Assembly (NCBI RefSeq): GCF_004216565.1
Contig: NZ_SGWV01000013.1
Coordinates: forward strand, 62,001-126,000
From: Sphaerotilus mobilis
Lineage (GTDB): Bacteria > Pseudomonadota > Gammaproteobacteria > Burkholderiales > Burkholderiaceae_C
Direction: 5' to 3'
DNA: 64,000 nt
A program made the position numbers and the translations under genes. This document shows, piece by piece, positions 41,173-49,838 of this stretch (positions are counted from its first letter, which is position 1; every line of letters starts with the position of its first letter). Under the pieces are notes generated by a model. That model did no database searches, had not been told where the DNA came from, and saw only the letters and a program-made list of their open reading frames with translations.

Positions 41173-41595
41173 ATGAAGAGCCACACCTACACCTTGCGGG
41201 TCGAGTTCGGCGATTGCGATCCGGCGCAGATCGTCTGGTTTCCCAACTTCTTCCGCTGGGTCGACGCGGCCAGCCGCCACTTCTTCGTGCAATGTGGCCT
41301 GCCCGACTGGAAGACGACCGAACGCGAGCGCGGCATCCTGGGCACGCCGCTGGCCGACACGCAGGCCAAGTTCCTGCGCCCGGCCTCCTATGGCGACGTG
41401 CTGCAGATCGAGAGCCACGTCAGCGAATGGCGCCGCCGCAGCTTCGTCATGAAGCACCAGATCCGCCGCGCCGACGTCGTGCTGGTCGAAATCACCGAGG
41501 TCCGCGTCTTCGCCCGCCGCAAGGGCGACGGCAGCGACCCGCACGCGATCGAGTCGGTGGCGGTGCCCGAGGACTGGCGGGCGATGTGCGAGTGA
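41173..41595 (+). CDS. 4-hydroxybenzoyl-CoA thioesterase-type hotdog protein
   Basis: A 140-residue acyl-CoA thioesterase. Its start EFGDCDPAQIVWFPNFFRW, with DAASRHFF, CGLPDW, ERGILGTPL and EWRRRSFVMKHQ, matches the Pseudomonas CBS-3 4-hydroxybenzoyl-CoA thioesterase closely in my memory, including the catalytic Asp of GDCDP. The product would be 4-hydroxybenzoate, the PobA substrate. It lies 3.5 kb from pobA. A general YbgC-like role is the alternative. Confidence 0.85.
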   Translation: MKSHTYTLRVEFGDCDPAQIVWFPNFFRWVDAASRHFFVQCGLPDWKTTERERGILGTPLADTQAKFLRPASYGDVLQIESHVSEWRRRSFVMKHQIRRADVVLVEITEVRVFARRKGDGSDPHAIESVAVPEDWRAMCE

Positions 41596-41655
41596 TGGCC
41601 AGCGAGTGATGCCGAGCGGTTGACGCCGCCATGGCCCACCGCCGTCACCGCCTCT

Positions 41656-43023
41656 CTAGAACCGCGTCTCCGTCCCTGGCGCCCGCATGCGCTGGTGGAT
41701 GGCGCGGGCATGCTGGACCCAGCCGTGGGTTTCCCAGCGCCAGTACATCAGGCCGCCGCGGATCCATTCGTCGGCGGCGTAGGCGATCCAGATGCCGACC
41801 AGGCCGAAGTGGCGGCCCAGCACGACCGAGCCGACGCCCAGCACCAGGATCAGCGAGGCGATGCTGGCGCTGACCGGGAAGATCACATCGCCGGTCGAAC
41901 GCAGGGCGCCGAGCACGACGAGGTTGGCGACCCGGCCGGTTTCGAGCGCGAAGGAGATCCACAGCAGCGTCTGCGCGGCCTCGATGACCGCCGGGTCGCG
42001 CGTGAAGATGCGCATGATCCAGGGCGCCCCAACCGCCGCCAGCAGGGCCAGCGTGCCCGAGGCCAGCAGGCCGTTGCGCAGGCCCTTGCGCACGAGCTGG
42101 TGGGCATTGCGGAACTCGCCCGCGCCGATCAGGTGGCCGACCATGATCTCGCAGGCCCAGCCGATCGCCAGGCTGATCAGCAGCACGTACTTGAGCGTCT
42201 GCAGCGTGTAGGCCTGGGTTGCCAGCGCAGCCACGCCCAGGCGGGCGGCGGCTGACAGCGACATCATGAAGGCGATGCGGTAGCCCAGTTCCAGCGCGGC
42301 ACCCGGCACGCCGACGCGCAGCACCGGCATCAGCGCACGGGCGGGGCAGACGTACCAGTCACGCCGGCGCGGCGCCAGGTTCAGGCGGCTGCGCCACAGC
42401 CACAGGTGCAGCCACAGGCCGAAGGCGCGGCTGAGCGTCAGGGCGATGGCGTAGCCGGGCAGGCCCAGGCCGTCCCAGTCGCCGAAGCCGAGCATCAGCG
42501 GGTAGGCCAGCGCCAGGTGCGTCAGGTGCATGGCGACCATCACCATCAGCGTCTCGCGCGCATGCAGGTGGGCGCGCAGGATGCTGGCCATCGTCAGGTT
42601 GTAGGCCTCCAGCAGCAGCGCCAGGGCGATCAGCGGCAGGTAGGGCCCGGCGATGGCGGCGACCTCGGCCGGGGCGTTGAGCAGGTCGAGGATCTGGTCA
42701 GGCAGCAACAGCACCCACATCGCCGCGAAGGCGCCCGCCCAGGTGCAGGCGCCCAGGCCGACCAGGGCGGTGCGGCGCGCGGCCTCGGGCTGGTGGCCGC
42801 CAACCGCCTGGGTGATGGTCACGCCCACGCCGATGGCCAGCACGCGGAACAGCACGAACAGCGTCTCCATGACCTGCTGGGCCATGCCGAAGGCGCCGGC
42901 CGCCGCGTCGGAAATCTCCGAGGCCATCCACAGCCCGGCCATGGCCACGCTGATGCCGAACAGGAACTCGCCGAGGATGGGGCCGGCGATCGGCGTGATG
43001 TGGGGGCGGTTGCCTCGGGCCAT
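41656..43023 (-). CDS. MATE-family efflux transporter
   Basis: A 455-residue membrane protein with about 12 helices arranged as two MATE halves (for example SISVAMAGLWMASEIS-type helix near the N-terminus; NLVVLGALRSTGDVIFPV in the C-half, matching the family RAxGD motif). It probably exports a cation or drug with Na+ or H+. The start follows the UPF0303 gene end by 91 bp on the same strand and may be read from the carbohydrate cluster. Confidence 0.85.
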   Translation of the reverse strand: MARGNRPHITPIAGPILGEFLFGISVAMAGLWMASEISDAAAGAFGMAQQVMETLFVLFRVLAIGVGVTITQAVGGHQPEAARRTALVGLGACTWAGAFAAMWVLLLPDQILDLLNAPAEVAAIAGPYLPLIALALLLEAYNLTMASILRAHLHARETLMVMVAMHLTHLALAYPLMLGFGDWDGLGLPGYAIALTLSRAFGLWLHLWLWRSRLNLAPRRRDWYVCPARALMPVLRVGVPGAALELGYRIAFMMSLSAAARLGVAALATQAYTLQTLKYVLLISLAIGWACEIMVGHLIGAGEFRNAHQLVRKGLRNGLLASGTLALLAAVGAPWIMRIFTRDPAVIEAAQTLLWISFALETGRVANLVVLGALRSTGDVIFPVSASIASLILVLGVGSVVLGRHFGLVGIWIAYAADEWIRGGLMYWRWETHGWVQHARAIHQRMRAPGTETRF

Positions 43024-43114
43024 GGGGTGGGTTCGGACAGCGTTCTCGGCGGCAGGGCATCGTAGGCAGGATCGGCGCTGAAACCCAGTGCCGCCGTGCC
43101 CGTTTCGTGCGGTT

Positions 43115-43630
43115 TCAGTCCGCCAGGGCGATGTCGCCGAGCGCGATGCCGAGGTGCTCGGCCAGCACCTCGACGACCAGCGCATGGTCCTCGCGCTGCG
43201 GCAGGCCGGAGACCGTCAGCGTGCCGACGCAGGCGCCGCCGTTGGCCAGCCGGATCGGGACACAGCCACCGGCGCTGGCGTGGTCGCGGGCCGGCAGGGC
43301 GAGCTTGGCCTCCAGCGTCGCGCCGCCTTCGAGCGCCAACTGCAGGCCGACGGCGTAGGAGCTGCGCTGCAGCGACTCGACGGTGTTGCGCTTGCGGCGG
43401 GCCCAGTCGGCATTGGTCGGCGCGGTGCCGGGCATGGCGCAGAGGAAGACCGTCTCGCGCGCCAGACGCGCCTCGATCGTGATCGCCTTGCCGCGGGCTG
43501 CGGCGAGTTCGCGCAAGCGGCAGCCCAACTGCCAGGCAACCGCCTCGCTCCAGGTCGGCAGCCGCAGCCGGGTCTCCTGCTCGGTGATGCGGTCGAGGTC
43601 GCGGCGCAGCAGGTCGTGGTCGTGGGTCAT
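43115..43630 (-). CDS. UPF0303 (HbpS-like heme-degrading domain) protein
   Basis: A 171-residue protein with the UPF0303 pattern: LGCRLRELAAARG, ETVFLCAMPGTAPTNADWARRK, RSSYAVGL and VSGLPQREDHALVVE. The domain belongs to the HbpS/GlcG-like group, which may bind heme or corrinoids. The biochemical role is unknown. It is the last gene of the minus-strand cluster that begins at 49636, 51 bp after the Dabb gene. Confidence 0.88.
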   Translation of the reverse strand: MTHDHDLLRRDLDRITEQETRLRLPTWSEAVAWQLGCRLRELAAARGKAITIEARLARETVFLCAMPGTAPTNADWARRKRNTVESLQRSSYAVGLQLALEGGATLEAKLALPARDHASAGGCVPIRLANGGACVGTLTVSGLPQREDHALVVEVLAEHLGIALGDIALAD

Positions 43631-43681
43631 GTTGTTCTCGGGCTGGACGTGGGACGCGGGTCTTGGGACGCGTGTGAGGGA

Positions 43682-44011
43682 TCAGGTGCCTGCCGCGCAG
43701 GCAACGGCTTGCGGCGCGTAGTCCAGCACCAGCGCCGCATCGAGCAGCGGCCCGATGCCGGCGACAAAGGCCTGATGCGCCGGGTGAACCAGGTAGGCGT
43801 CGCGGGCGGCCTCGTCGGCGAAGGTCATCAGGTAGACATGGCCGTAGCCCTGCCCGAGGCCTTCGGGGCTGATGTCCGCGCCGTGTTCGAAGGCGACGAT
43901 GCCCGGCACCTTCGAGGGCAGCGCGCAGAAGGCCGCATGCGCGTCGGCCAGCGTGGCCGGATCGATGCCCGGCTTGTAGCGGAAGGTCACCAGGTGGCGC
44001 AGCGCCGTCAT
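43682..44011 (-). CDS. Dabb (stress-responsive A/B barrel) protein
   Basis: A 109-residue ferredoxin-like alpha-beta barrel: LRHLVTFRYKPGIDPATLAD, IVAFEHGADISPEGLGQGY and HVYLMTFADEAARDAYLVHPAHQAF are typical of Dabb. These proteins are dimers that often act on small cyclic substrates. The ATG overlaps the stop of the isomerase gene (ATGA), so the two are translationally coupled. Confidence 0.88.
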   Translation of the reverse strand: MTALRHLVTFRYKPGIDPATLADAHAAFCALPSKVPGIVAFEHGADISPEGLGQGYGHVYLMTFADEAARDAYLVHPAHQAFVAGIGPLLDAALVLDYAPQAVACAAGT

Positions 44012-45231
44012 GTGAGGCCCCGCAGCACGTCGTGGCAGGCGCCCATGGTGTGGTAATCGGTCTTGCCTGCGGGGCTCTTTTCGTCGGAATAGGCGCGGTT
44101 GTCGGGCGTGCGGATGCGGTACCAGGCGCCGTGCACGTGATCGATCATGTGGTCCCAGGCATAGCCCCAGATGCGGTCGTACCAGTCCCAGTAGCGCGAC
44201 TCGCCGGTGCGTTGCGCCAGCAGCGCGGCGGCGGCGAAGCTCTCGGCCTGGACCCAGAAGTACTTGTCGCCGTCGCAGACCTCGCCGCCCGGTGCGAAGC
44301 CATAGACCAGACCGCCGTGCAGATCGTCCCAGCCGTGCTGCATGGCGGTGTCGAAGAAGCGCTGGGCCGTCTCGGCCAGCCAGGCCGGGCGTTGGGCCGC
44401 TGGCAGGCGCGCCTCCAACTGCAGCAGCAGCTTGGTCCATTCGGTCAGGTGGCCGACCTGGTAGCCCCAGGGCCGGAAGATGTTGGTCTTGTCCTCGCGG
44501 TTGTAGTCCCAGTCGACCGACCAGTCGGCCCGGTAGTGCTCCCAGACCAGCCCGCCGGCCAGGCCGGCCTGACGCTGCGTGATCGCGTGCGCCAGCGTCA
44601 GCGCGCGGTCCAGGTAGCGGCCCTCGCCGGTGGCGTCGTGCGCGGCCAGCATGGCCTCGCAGCTGTGCATGTTGGCGTTCTGGCCGCGGTAGCTGCCGAC
44701 CTGCCAGTCGGGCGTGGCCTCGTCGGCATAGAGCTGGTGGCCGGCATCCCAGAAGCGCTGCTCCATCAGATCGAAGGTGGCGGCCAGGCCGGCGCGGGCC
44801 TCGTCGGCGCCGGCCTTGATGGCGTGGGCATGGGCCAGCAGCACGAAGGCCAGGCCGTAGCAGTGGTTCGTGGCGTCCTGCACGGTGGCGCCTTGGCCGT
44901 TCCAGTCGACCTGCCAGGCATAGCCGCCTTGCGGCTGCGCATGGCCTGCCTGCAGAAAGGCCATGCCGTGGCGCACGCGGGCCAGGTCGTCGGGCCGCTC
45001 GGCCGCGCCGAAGCGGCACAGCGCGCTCGCGTGGTTGAAGACGAAGCGCGTGCTGCTGACCAGGTGGCGGGTGCGCCGGTCATAGAGCGTGCCGTCGTCC
45101 TTGTAGAAGTGGAAGAAGCCGCCGGACGGGTCGACGCAGCGCGGGTCGTAGAAGGCCAGCGTGTGGCGGATGTGGCCGCGCAGGAAATCGGGCGAGCGGA
45201 AGTCCGGGCGGCTCGGGAGGGTCGTGTTCAT
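44008..45231 (-). CDS. AGE-family sugar epimerase/isomerase
   Basis: A 407-residue (alpha/alpha)6-barrel protein of the N-acylglucosamine-2-epimerase family. Marks: RHLVSSTRFVFNHASA, NANMHSCEAMLAAH, PWGYQVGHLTEWTKLLL and DYHTMGACHDVLRG, with conserved His residues of the active site. The closest function by pattern is a mannose/aldose-ketose isomerase (YihS-like). It is in a carbohydrate operon with oxidoreductase and LacI genes. Start MNTTLPS at 45231; a second ATG is 6 bp upstream. Confidence 0.88.
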   Translation of the reverse strand: MNTTLPSRPDFRSPDFLRGHIRHTLAFYDPRCVDPSGGFFHFYKDDGTLYDRRTRHLVSSTRFVFNHASALCRFGAAERPDDLARVRHGMAFLQAGHAQPQGGYAWQVDWNGQGATVQDATNHCYGLAFVLLAHAHAIKAGADEARAGLAATFDLMEQRFWDAGHQLYADEATPDWQVGSYRGQNANMHSCEAMLAAHDATGEGRYLDRALTLAHAITQRQAGLAGGLVWEHYRADWSVDWDYNREDKTNIFRPWGYQVGHLTEWTKLLLQLEARLPAAQRPAWLAETAQRFFDTAMQHGWDDLHGGLVYGFAPGGEVCDGDKYFWVQAESFAAAALLAQRTGESRYWDWYDRIWGYAWDHMIDHVHGAWYRIRTPDNRAYSDEKSPAGKTDYHTMGACHDVLRGLT

Positions 45232-45247
45232 CGGCATCTTTCGTCGT

Positions 45248-46498
45248 TCAGTCCCAGGCCTTCAGGCCCATCTGGCGCAGGCCCAGCTCGCTCAGGTCGG
45301 ACGCCATGGCGCGGCCGGCGAAGTCCAGCTCGTAGTGTTCGGGGGCGAAGTCGGGGCTGCTGCGACCGGCCAGAAAGGCCTCGGCCTGACGCGCCGCATA
45401 GGCCGCGTTCTTCTCGCACCACGGCGCCGCGCCGATGTAGATGACGTTGCTGTAGCCGCTGCCGCGGTGGTGGTCCTCGACCGCGTGGATGATGTCCTGA
45501 TGCCACCAGACGGTGTCGCCCGGCTCGACCTGCGGGATCGGCACGAGGCCTTCGAGCAACTCCGGATGCCACTGCTTCGACGCACCCAGCGCCCGGCCGG
45601 GCTTGGCGCCGCAGAGGTCGCCCTCGGGCACGTCGGGCTGCAGCGCACGGGTCAGCATCCACGGCGTTGTCTTCGCCAGCGGCACCAGCTGCAGCGTGCC
45701 GTCGCCGGGGCCTTGGCGGGTCAGCGCGGTCCAGCCCTGGAAGGTGCGGAAGGCCGAGCAGACCGCCGGTGACGGAATCTCGCGGGTGGTGGTGCGGCCT
45801 TCGGCGTCGAAGGGGTCGAAGGCCAGCGGGTCGCCTTCGAAGACATGGCGGTAGACGTGCCGGAAGGTCGGCTCGCACCAGCGCTCGACCGAGCCGCCGT
45901 CCGAGTGCGGCGACAGGCCCAGCGTGCTGTCGCCGGGTTCGCGGCGGCGGATGCGGTCGGCGTAGTTGAACTGCTGGTCGGGCTCGAAGTAGCGCGTGCC
46001 GTTCTTCTCGAAGGTCCACAGCCGGTTGAGCCAGCTGCGTGTCGTCGCCAGCGTTGGGTTCTGGCGCGCCATCATCTGCGGCTTGGACCAGTAGAGGCTG
46101 TAGATCTGCGGCCGGCTGGAGGCCAACGCGCTGAAGTACTGGTCCAGCCCGGCCTTGTCCTTCATGCGTTCGAGGTAGCGGACCTCGTCGATGTAGCGGA
46201 CCGCTTCGTCGTTCCAGGCCTCGACCTGGGCCCGCTCATGCACGCCGCGGATGACCACGCAGCCGCGCCGCTTGATGCGTGCGATGTCGGCCGCCGAGAC
46301 GGTGCCCGCCGCCACGTCGGCATAGGCGATCTGCGGCACCGCGCCGCCCTGGGCCTGCTCGGCGCGGATCGCGCTGACCTCGTCGCGCAGGGCTTCGGTC
46401 AGCAGGCGGTGGCGGCCGGCGAGGTCGGGCACCTCGGCGCGCAGCCGGCGTTGGGTCTCGGTGACGGCACGCGGCACGTCGTTCATCCAGGCTTCCAT
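45248..46498 (-). CDS. DUF1479 (YbiU-like) Fe/2-oxoglutarate oxygenase-like protein
   Basis: A 416-residue protein of the DUF1479 family. The motif SPHSDGGSVERW gives an HxD pair, and WWHQDIIHAVEDHH gives a candidate distal His, consistent with a double-stranded beta-helix iron dioxygenase. CTGGAG lies six bases before ATG 46498. The substrate is unknown; operon partners suggest a sugar or sugar acid. It is 16 bp upstream of the isomerase gene and 44 bp after the oxidoreductase gene. Confidence 0.85.
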   Translation of the reverse strand: MEAWMNDVPRAVTETQRRLRAEVPDLAGRHRLLTEALRDEVSAIRAEQAQGGAVPQIAYADVAAGTVSAADIARIKRRGCVVIRGVHERAQVEAWNDEAVRYIDEVRYLERMKDKAGLDQYFSALASSRPQIYSLYWSKPQMMARQNPTLATTRSWLNRLWTFEKNGTRYFEPDQQFNYADRIRRREPGDSTLGLSPHSDGGSVERWCEPTFRHVYRHVFEGDPLAFDPFDAEGRTTTREIPSPAVCSAFRTFQGWTALTRQGPGDGTLQLVPLAKTTPWMLTRALQPDVPEGDLCGAKPGRALGASKQWHPELLEGLVPIPQVEPGDTVWWHQDIIHAVEDHHRGSGYSNVIYIGAAPWCEKNAAYAARQAEAFLAGRSSPDFAPEHYELDFAGRAMASDLSELGLRQMGLKAWD

Positions 46499-46542
46499 GG
46501 CGGTCTCCAGGTGGTTCTGCGGGTCTTGTCCGGATCGGTGGC

Positions 46543-47529
46543 TCAGGCGATGAGCCGGGCCTGTCCGCTGGCGGCCGATGCGAGGCCGGCCAGTGCAATG
46601 GCCATCGAGCGTTCGCCGTCCGCGCCGGTGGCCAGCGGCTGGCCTTGTCCGGCGCAGGCGCGCACGAAGGCGCCGAAGCCGACCTCGTAGAGATCGACCT
46701 TGGGCATGGGCAAGTGTTCGACCTGGCCGTCGTGGCGCCAGCTCAGCGTGGCCTCGCCGGCCTGGCTCAGCGAGCCTTCGGCGTAGAGGCTGCCCTCGGT
46801 GCCGAGCACGTGCAACCGCGTCATCGCGTCGCGGGCGACGAAAGACTCGTGGGTCTGCGCCAGGATGCCGTCGTCGAACTCGATCAGGTTCATCGCGCCG
46901 TCCTCCAGCGCGCCCTGCGCCATGCCGTTGCGCTGCGTCACGGTGGTGATGCGGCGGGCCTCGCGGCCGAGCAGGAAGCGCAGCAGGTCGGCGTCGTGCA
47001 CGAGGATGTCGAGCACCACGCCGCCGCCGGCCTCCGGCGCGCTCAGTCGCCAGCCCTGCAGATGGGGCGGCAGGTAGACCGCGTGCGAGACCTGCACGCC
47101 GTGCACACGGCCGATCTTGCCGTCGGCAATCATCTGGCGCATGGCTTGGTGGGTGGCCTGGGCGCGCAGGTGGTGGTTGGTGCCCAGCACCTTGCCGGCA
47201 CGCTGCGCGGCGTCGACCATCTCGGCGGCATGGGCCAGCGACATGGCGATCGGCTTCTCGCACATCACATGGCAGCCCGCCGCCAGCGCGGCCATCGTCT
47301 GGGCGTGATGCTGCTCATTGGTCGAGCTGATGTAGACCGCGTCCAGGCCTTGCGACAGCAGGGCATCGAGGTCGGTGTGACCCGCCTCGAAACCCTGATC
47401 GCGCGCGAATTGCGCGGCCCGTTCGGCGCTGCGCGAGCACACGCCGACGAAGGTCTGGCCCGGCAGCTTGCGCAGCGAGGCGGCAACACGTTCGGCGATG
47501 TTGCTGGCGCCGATGAATCCCCAACGCAT
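46543..47529 (-). CDS. Gfo/Idh/MocA-family oxidoreductase
   Basis: A 328-residue NAD(P)-dependent sugar oxidoreductase: Rossmann start MRWGFIGASNIAERVAASLR, ISSTNEQHHAQT, CEKPIAMSLAHA (EKP motif) and the C-terminal alpha/beta domain with the likely catalytic His in LDILVHDADLLRFLLG. It probably oxidises or reduces a sugar or inositol. Second-last regulator-linked gene of the cluster. Confidence 0.9.
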   Translation of the reverse strand: MRWGFIGASNIAERVAASLRKLPGQTFVGVCSRSAERAAQFARDQGFEAGHTDLDALLSQGLDAVYISSTNEQHHAQTMAALAAGCHVMCEKPIAMSLAHAAEMVDAAQRAGKVLGTNHHLRAQATHQAMRQMIADGKIGRVHGVQVSHAVYLPPHLQGWRLSAPEAGGGVVLDILVHDADLLRFLLGREARRITTVTQRNGMAQGALEDGAMNLIEFDDGILAQTHESFVARDAMTRLHVLGTEGSLYAEGSLSQAGEATLSWRHDGQVEHLPMPKVDLYEVGFGAFVRACAGQGQPLATGADGERSMAIALAGLASAASGQARLIA

Positions 47530-47576
47530 GGTGATGCTCCTGGTGTGGGTGGGTGGACGGAAACGGTCGCCGGCGG

Positions 47577-48626
47577 TCAGGCCGCGGCGCCGGTGTTGTG
47601 GTGGGTGCCGCTGCTGCTGTTGTTGCTGTTGTTGTTGCTGCTGTGGTTGCCAACGACGCTGCTGGCCCGCACGACCAGCTCGACCGGGTGCACGGTCTCC
47701 AGCGGCAGGTCCTCGCCGTGCACGATCAGCTCGACACCGGCGCGGCCGAGCGCCTCCTTGTCGACCCGCAGCGTGGTCAGCGGCACGGGCGCGTAAGAGG
47801 CCTCGGGGATGTCGTCGAAGCCGACGATGGCGATGTCCTCGGGCACACGCAGCCCGGCGGCCTGGCAGACCCGCAGGGCCGCCAGCGCGGTGGTGTCGTT
47901 GCAGGCGAAGACCGCATCGGGGCGCTGGCGCAACTTCAGCAGCGCGCGCATGCCGGCCTCGGCGCCGGCCTTGACATCCAGGCCGGGCGGGGCGACGACC
48001 TCCAGGTCCGGGTCGGCCAGCACGCCGGCCTCGTAGAGCGCGCGTCGGTAGCCGCGTTCACGTTCGCGCAGGCTGTAGTGGGCCAGCGAGCCAGCCAGGT
48101 AGGCGATGCGGCGGCGGCCCAGGTCGAGCAGGTGGCGGGTGGCGAGGTAGCCACCGCCGACGTTGTCCGGGTTGACCGACGGGCAGCCGGGCAGCCACGA
48201 GTCGATCAGCGCCATCGGCAGGTCCAGGCCGCCAAGCAGGGCCAGCAGCTCGGCCTCGAAGTAGCCGGCGGCGATCAGCGCATCGGGCTCGTGCAGGCGC
48301 AGCTGGTCGCGCACCGGATCGGCCGGCCCGGCGGCCAGCAGCGTGGGCGCGACGCCATAGGTCCGGCAGGCTTCCTCGACCCCGTGCATCACCAGCGAAA
48401 AGAAGGGATTGAGCGCAAAGCTGCTGTGGTGGCGGTGGACCAGGAAGACCAGGCGCTGGGCTCGGCCCGAGCGCAGCCGGCTGGCGTCGTAACCGAGGTC
48501 ACGGGCGACTTGCCGGACGTGCTTGCGGGTGTCGTCGGACAGGCCGCGCTGGTTCTTCAGCGCCCGCGAGACGGTGCCGATGGACACGCCGGCGGCGGCG
48601 GCGACGTCGCGGATGGTCACGCCCAT
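47577..48626 (-). CDS. LacI-family regulator of the carbohydrate cluster
   Basis: A 349-residue regulator with N-terminal helix-turn-helix (MGVTIRDVAAAAGVSIGTVS) and a sugar-binding domain (AIVGFDDIPEASYAPVPLTTLRVD). It sits inside its probable operon, overlapping the mutarotase-like gene by 10 bp. The last 23 residues are a low-complexity Asn/Ser/His tail from a triplet repeat in the DNA. It likely binds the palindrome at 49660-49674. Confidence 0.9.
   Translation of the reverse strand: MGVTIRDVAAAAGVSIGTVSRALKNQRGLSDDTRKHVRQVARDLGYDASRLRSGRAQRLVFLVHRHHSSFALNPFFSLVMHGVEEACRTYGVAPTLLAAGPADPVRDQLRLHEPDALIAAGYFEAELLALLGGLDLPMALIDSWLPGCPSVNPDNVGGGYLATRHLLDLGRRRIAYLAGSLAHYSLRERERGYRRALYEAGVLADPDLEVVAPPGLDVKAGAEAGMRALLKLRQRPDAVFACNDTTALAALRVCQAAGLRVPEDIAIVGFDDIPEASYAPVPLTTLRVDKEALGRAGVELIVHGEDLPLETVHPVELVVRASSVVGNHSSNNNSNNSSSGTHHNTGAAA
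47611..47643. repeat. CTG/TTG trinucleotide repeat in the lacI 3' end
   Basis: Eleven consecutive CTG or TTG triplets (on the minus strand CAG/CAA, read out of phase as AAC/AGC codons). They encode the Asn/Ser tail of the regulator. The tract could vary in length by slippage. Confidence 0.75.
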
Positions 48627-49636
48627 CGCGCACGCTCCGCCGGGGTCATCGGCCAGGCGCTGATGCGGCTGGCGAGGTGCAGGGTCTGGCCAGCCCCAAA
48701 GCTCAGGCCGGTGCGGCTGGCCAGCGGGTGATCCGCAGGTGGCGTGGCGACGCGACCGAGGTCGAAGACGCCGCCGACCGGCTCCAGCCCGATCGCCCAG
48801 TGGCGGCTGTTCCAGGGGGGCTGAGGGCGGCCGCGGTGGCTGACCCAGACCATCAGGTCGGGCAGCAGCGTGTGGTCCCAGTCCAGCTCCACGGTCCAGC
48901 CGGCGTCGAGGTAGTGGGCCCGCACCGGGCCGTCGACCGCCATCAGCTGCAGCAGCTCCTCGCTGTCAACCGGCTGCGGCATGCGGGCGAGGTCGATCCG
49001 ACTGCCGTCGGCGGCGGGTGCGTCGGACAGGCGGTCGAAGCGGGCATCCGGCCGCAAGCGCGACGAGGGCTCGGCCGGCACCGGGTAGCTGAGCGCCGGT
49101 CCGGCGTGGCGGATGTCGAAGGCGACCCGGCCCAGGTCCAGCCGCAGCGTCGGGTGCAGCGAGACCGGCAAGGTGCAGGCGGCGCGGGCCTGCATCGCCA
49201 GGTCCAGGTGCAGCGTCGGCGCAGCGGGGTCGGCGCGCAAGGTGCGGGTCAGGCGCTCGATCGGCTGGCTGGCGGGCAGCTCGATGGTCTGTCGCAAGGC
49301 GGTGGGTTCGGCCAGCTCGACCGGCGTCCAGTCGTGGTGCGAGGCGTAGCCGTGACCCCAATCGTCGCCGGGCGCGCGGGGCGTCCAGCCGGGCGGCAGG
49401 CCGTCGACGCGGTCGGTGCGGCCGAAGGGCACACAGGGCCACTCGCCACGCAGGCGCCGGACGATGCCGGGCAAGGCGTCCGCGCCAGGCTCGTCGGCCC
49501 AGGGGGCGACCTGCAGGGGCTGGAAGGGCGCGTGGCCGGGTGCCTCGAAGGTCACAGGGCCCAGCATGCCGCCCAGCGACTGCCAGTGGGCCTGGCCATG
49601 TGGCCAGCGCAGGGTGAGGGTGTCGTTCCGGTTCAC
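48617..49636 (-). CDS. Aldose-1-epimerase-like (galactose mutarotase superfamily) protein
   Basis: A 339-residue protein starting with GTG (49636). Residue patterns (LGGMLGPVTF, HGYASHHDWTP, RLTRTLRADPAAPTLHLDLAMQ, HPTLRLDLG and the C-terminal WNSRHWAIGLEPVGG) suggest the beta-supersandwich mutarotase fold, though the catalytic His/Glu set is not certain. First gene of the minus-strand carbohydrate cluster, 24 bp after the LacI-type palindrome. Function unproved. Confidence 0.6.
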   Translation of the reverse strand: MNRNDTLTLRWPHGQAHWQSLGGMLGPVTFEAPGHAPFQPLQVAPWADEPGADALPGIVRRLRGEWPCVPFGRTDRVDGLPPGWTPRAPGDDWGHGYASHHDWTPVELAEPTALRQTIELPASQPIERLTRTLRADPAAPTLHLDLAMQARAACTLPVSLHPTLRLDLGRVAFDIRHAGPALSYPVPAEPSSRLRPDARFDRLSDAPAADGSRIDLARMPQPVDSEELLQLMAVDGPVRAHYLDAGWTVELDWDHTLLPDLMVWVSHRGRPQPPWNSRHWAIGLEPVGGVFDLGRVATPPADHPLASRTGLSFGAGQTLHLASRISAWPMTPAERARWA

Positions 49637-49659
49637 GTCACCAGTTTGCGATTCGGAAT

Positions 49660-49674
49660 TCGTTTAGTAAACGA
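49660..49674. promoter_or_regulatory. LacI-type operator palindrome
   Basis: TCGTTTA-G-TAAACGA is a perfect 15-bp inverted repeat 24 bp upstream of the first gene of the carbohydrate cluster. Its size, symmetry and place near the start codon fit the operator of the LacI-family regulator coded at 47577-48626. Confidence 0.7.
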
Positions 49675-49838
49675 GTGAACGGTGGAAACGCCTCAGTGTT
49701 TGCCCTTGGGTGGGGCGTCGCAGGCGCTTACATGTTCCTGGCCTGAAACCTGTCATCCGCCAGCGTGGGCACGTCGTTGTAGGGCCATGTCGCAAGGACT
49801 GGCCCCAGATGTCCAGCCGAGCGGAAGGATCACCCACC

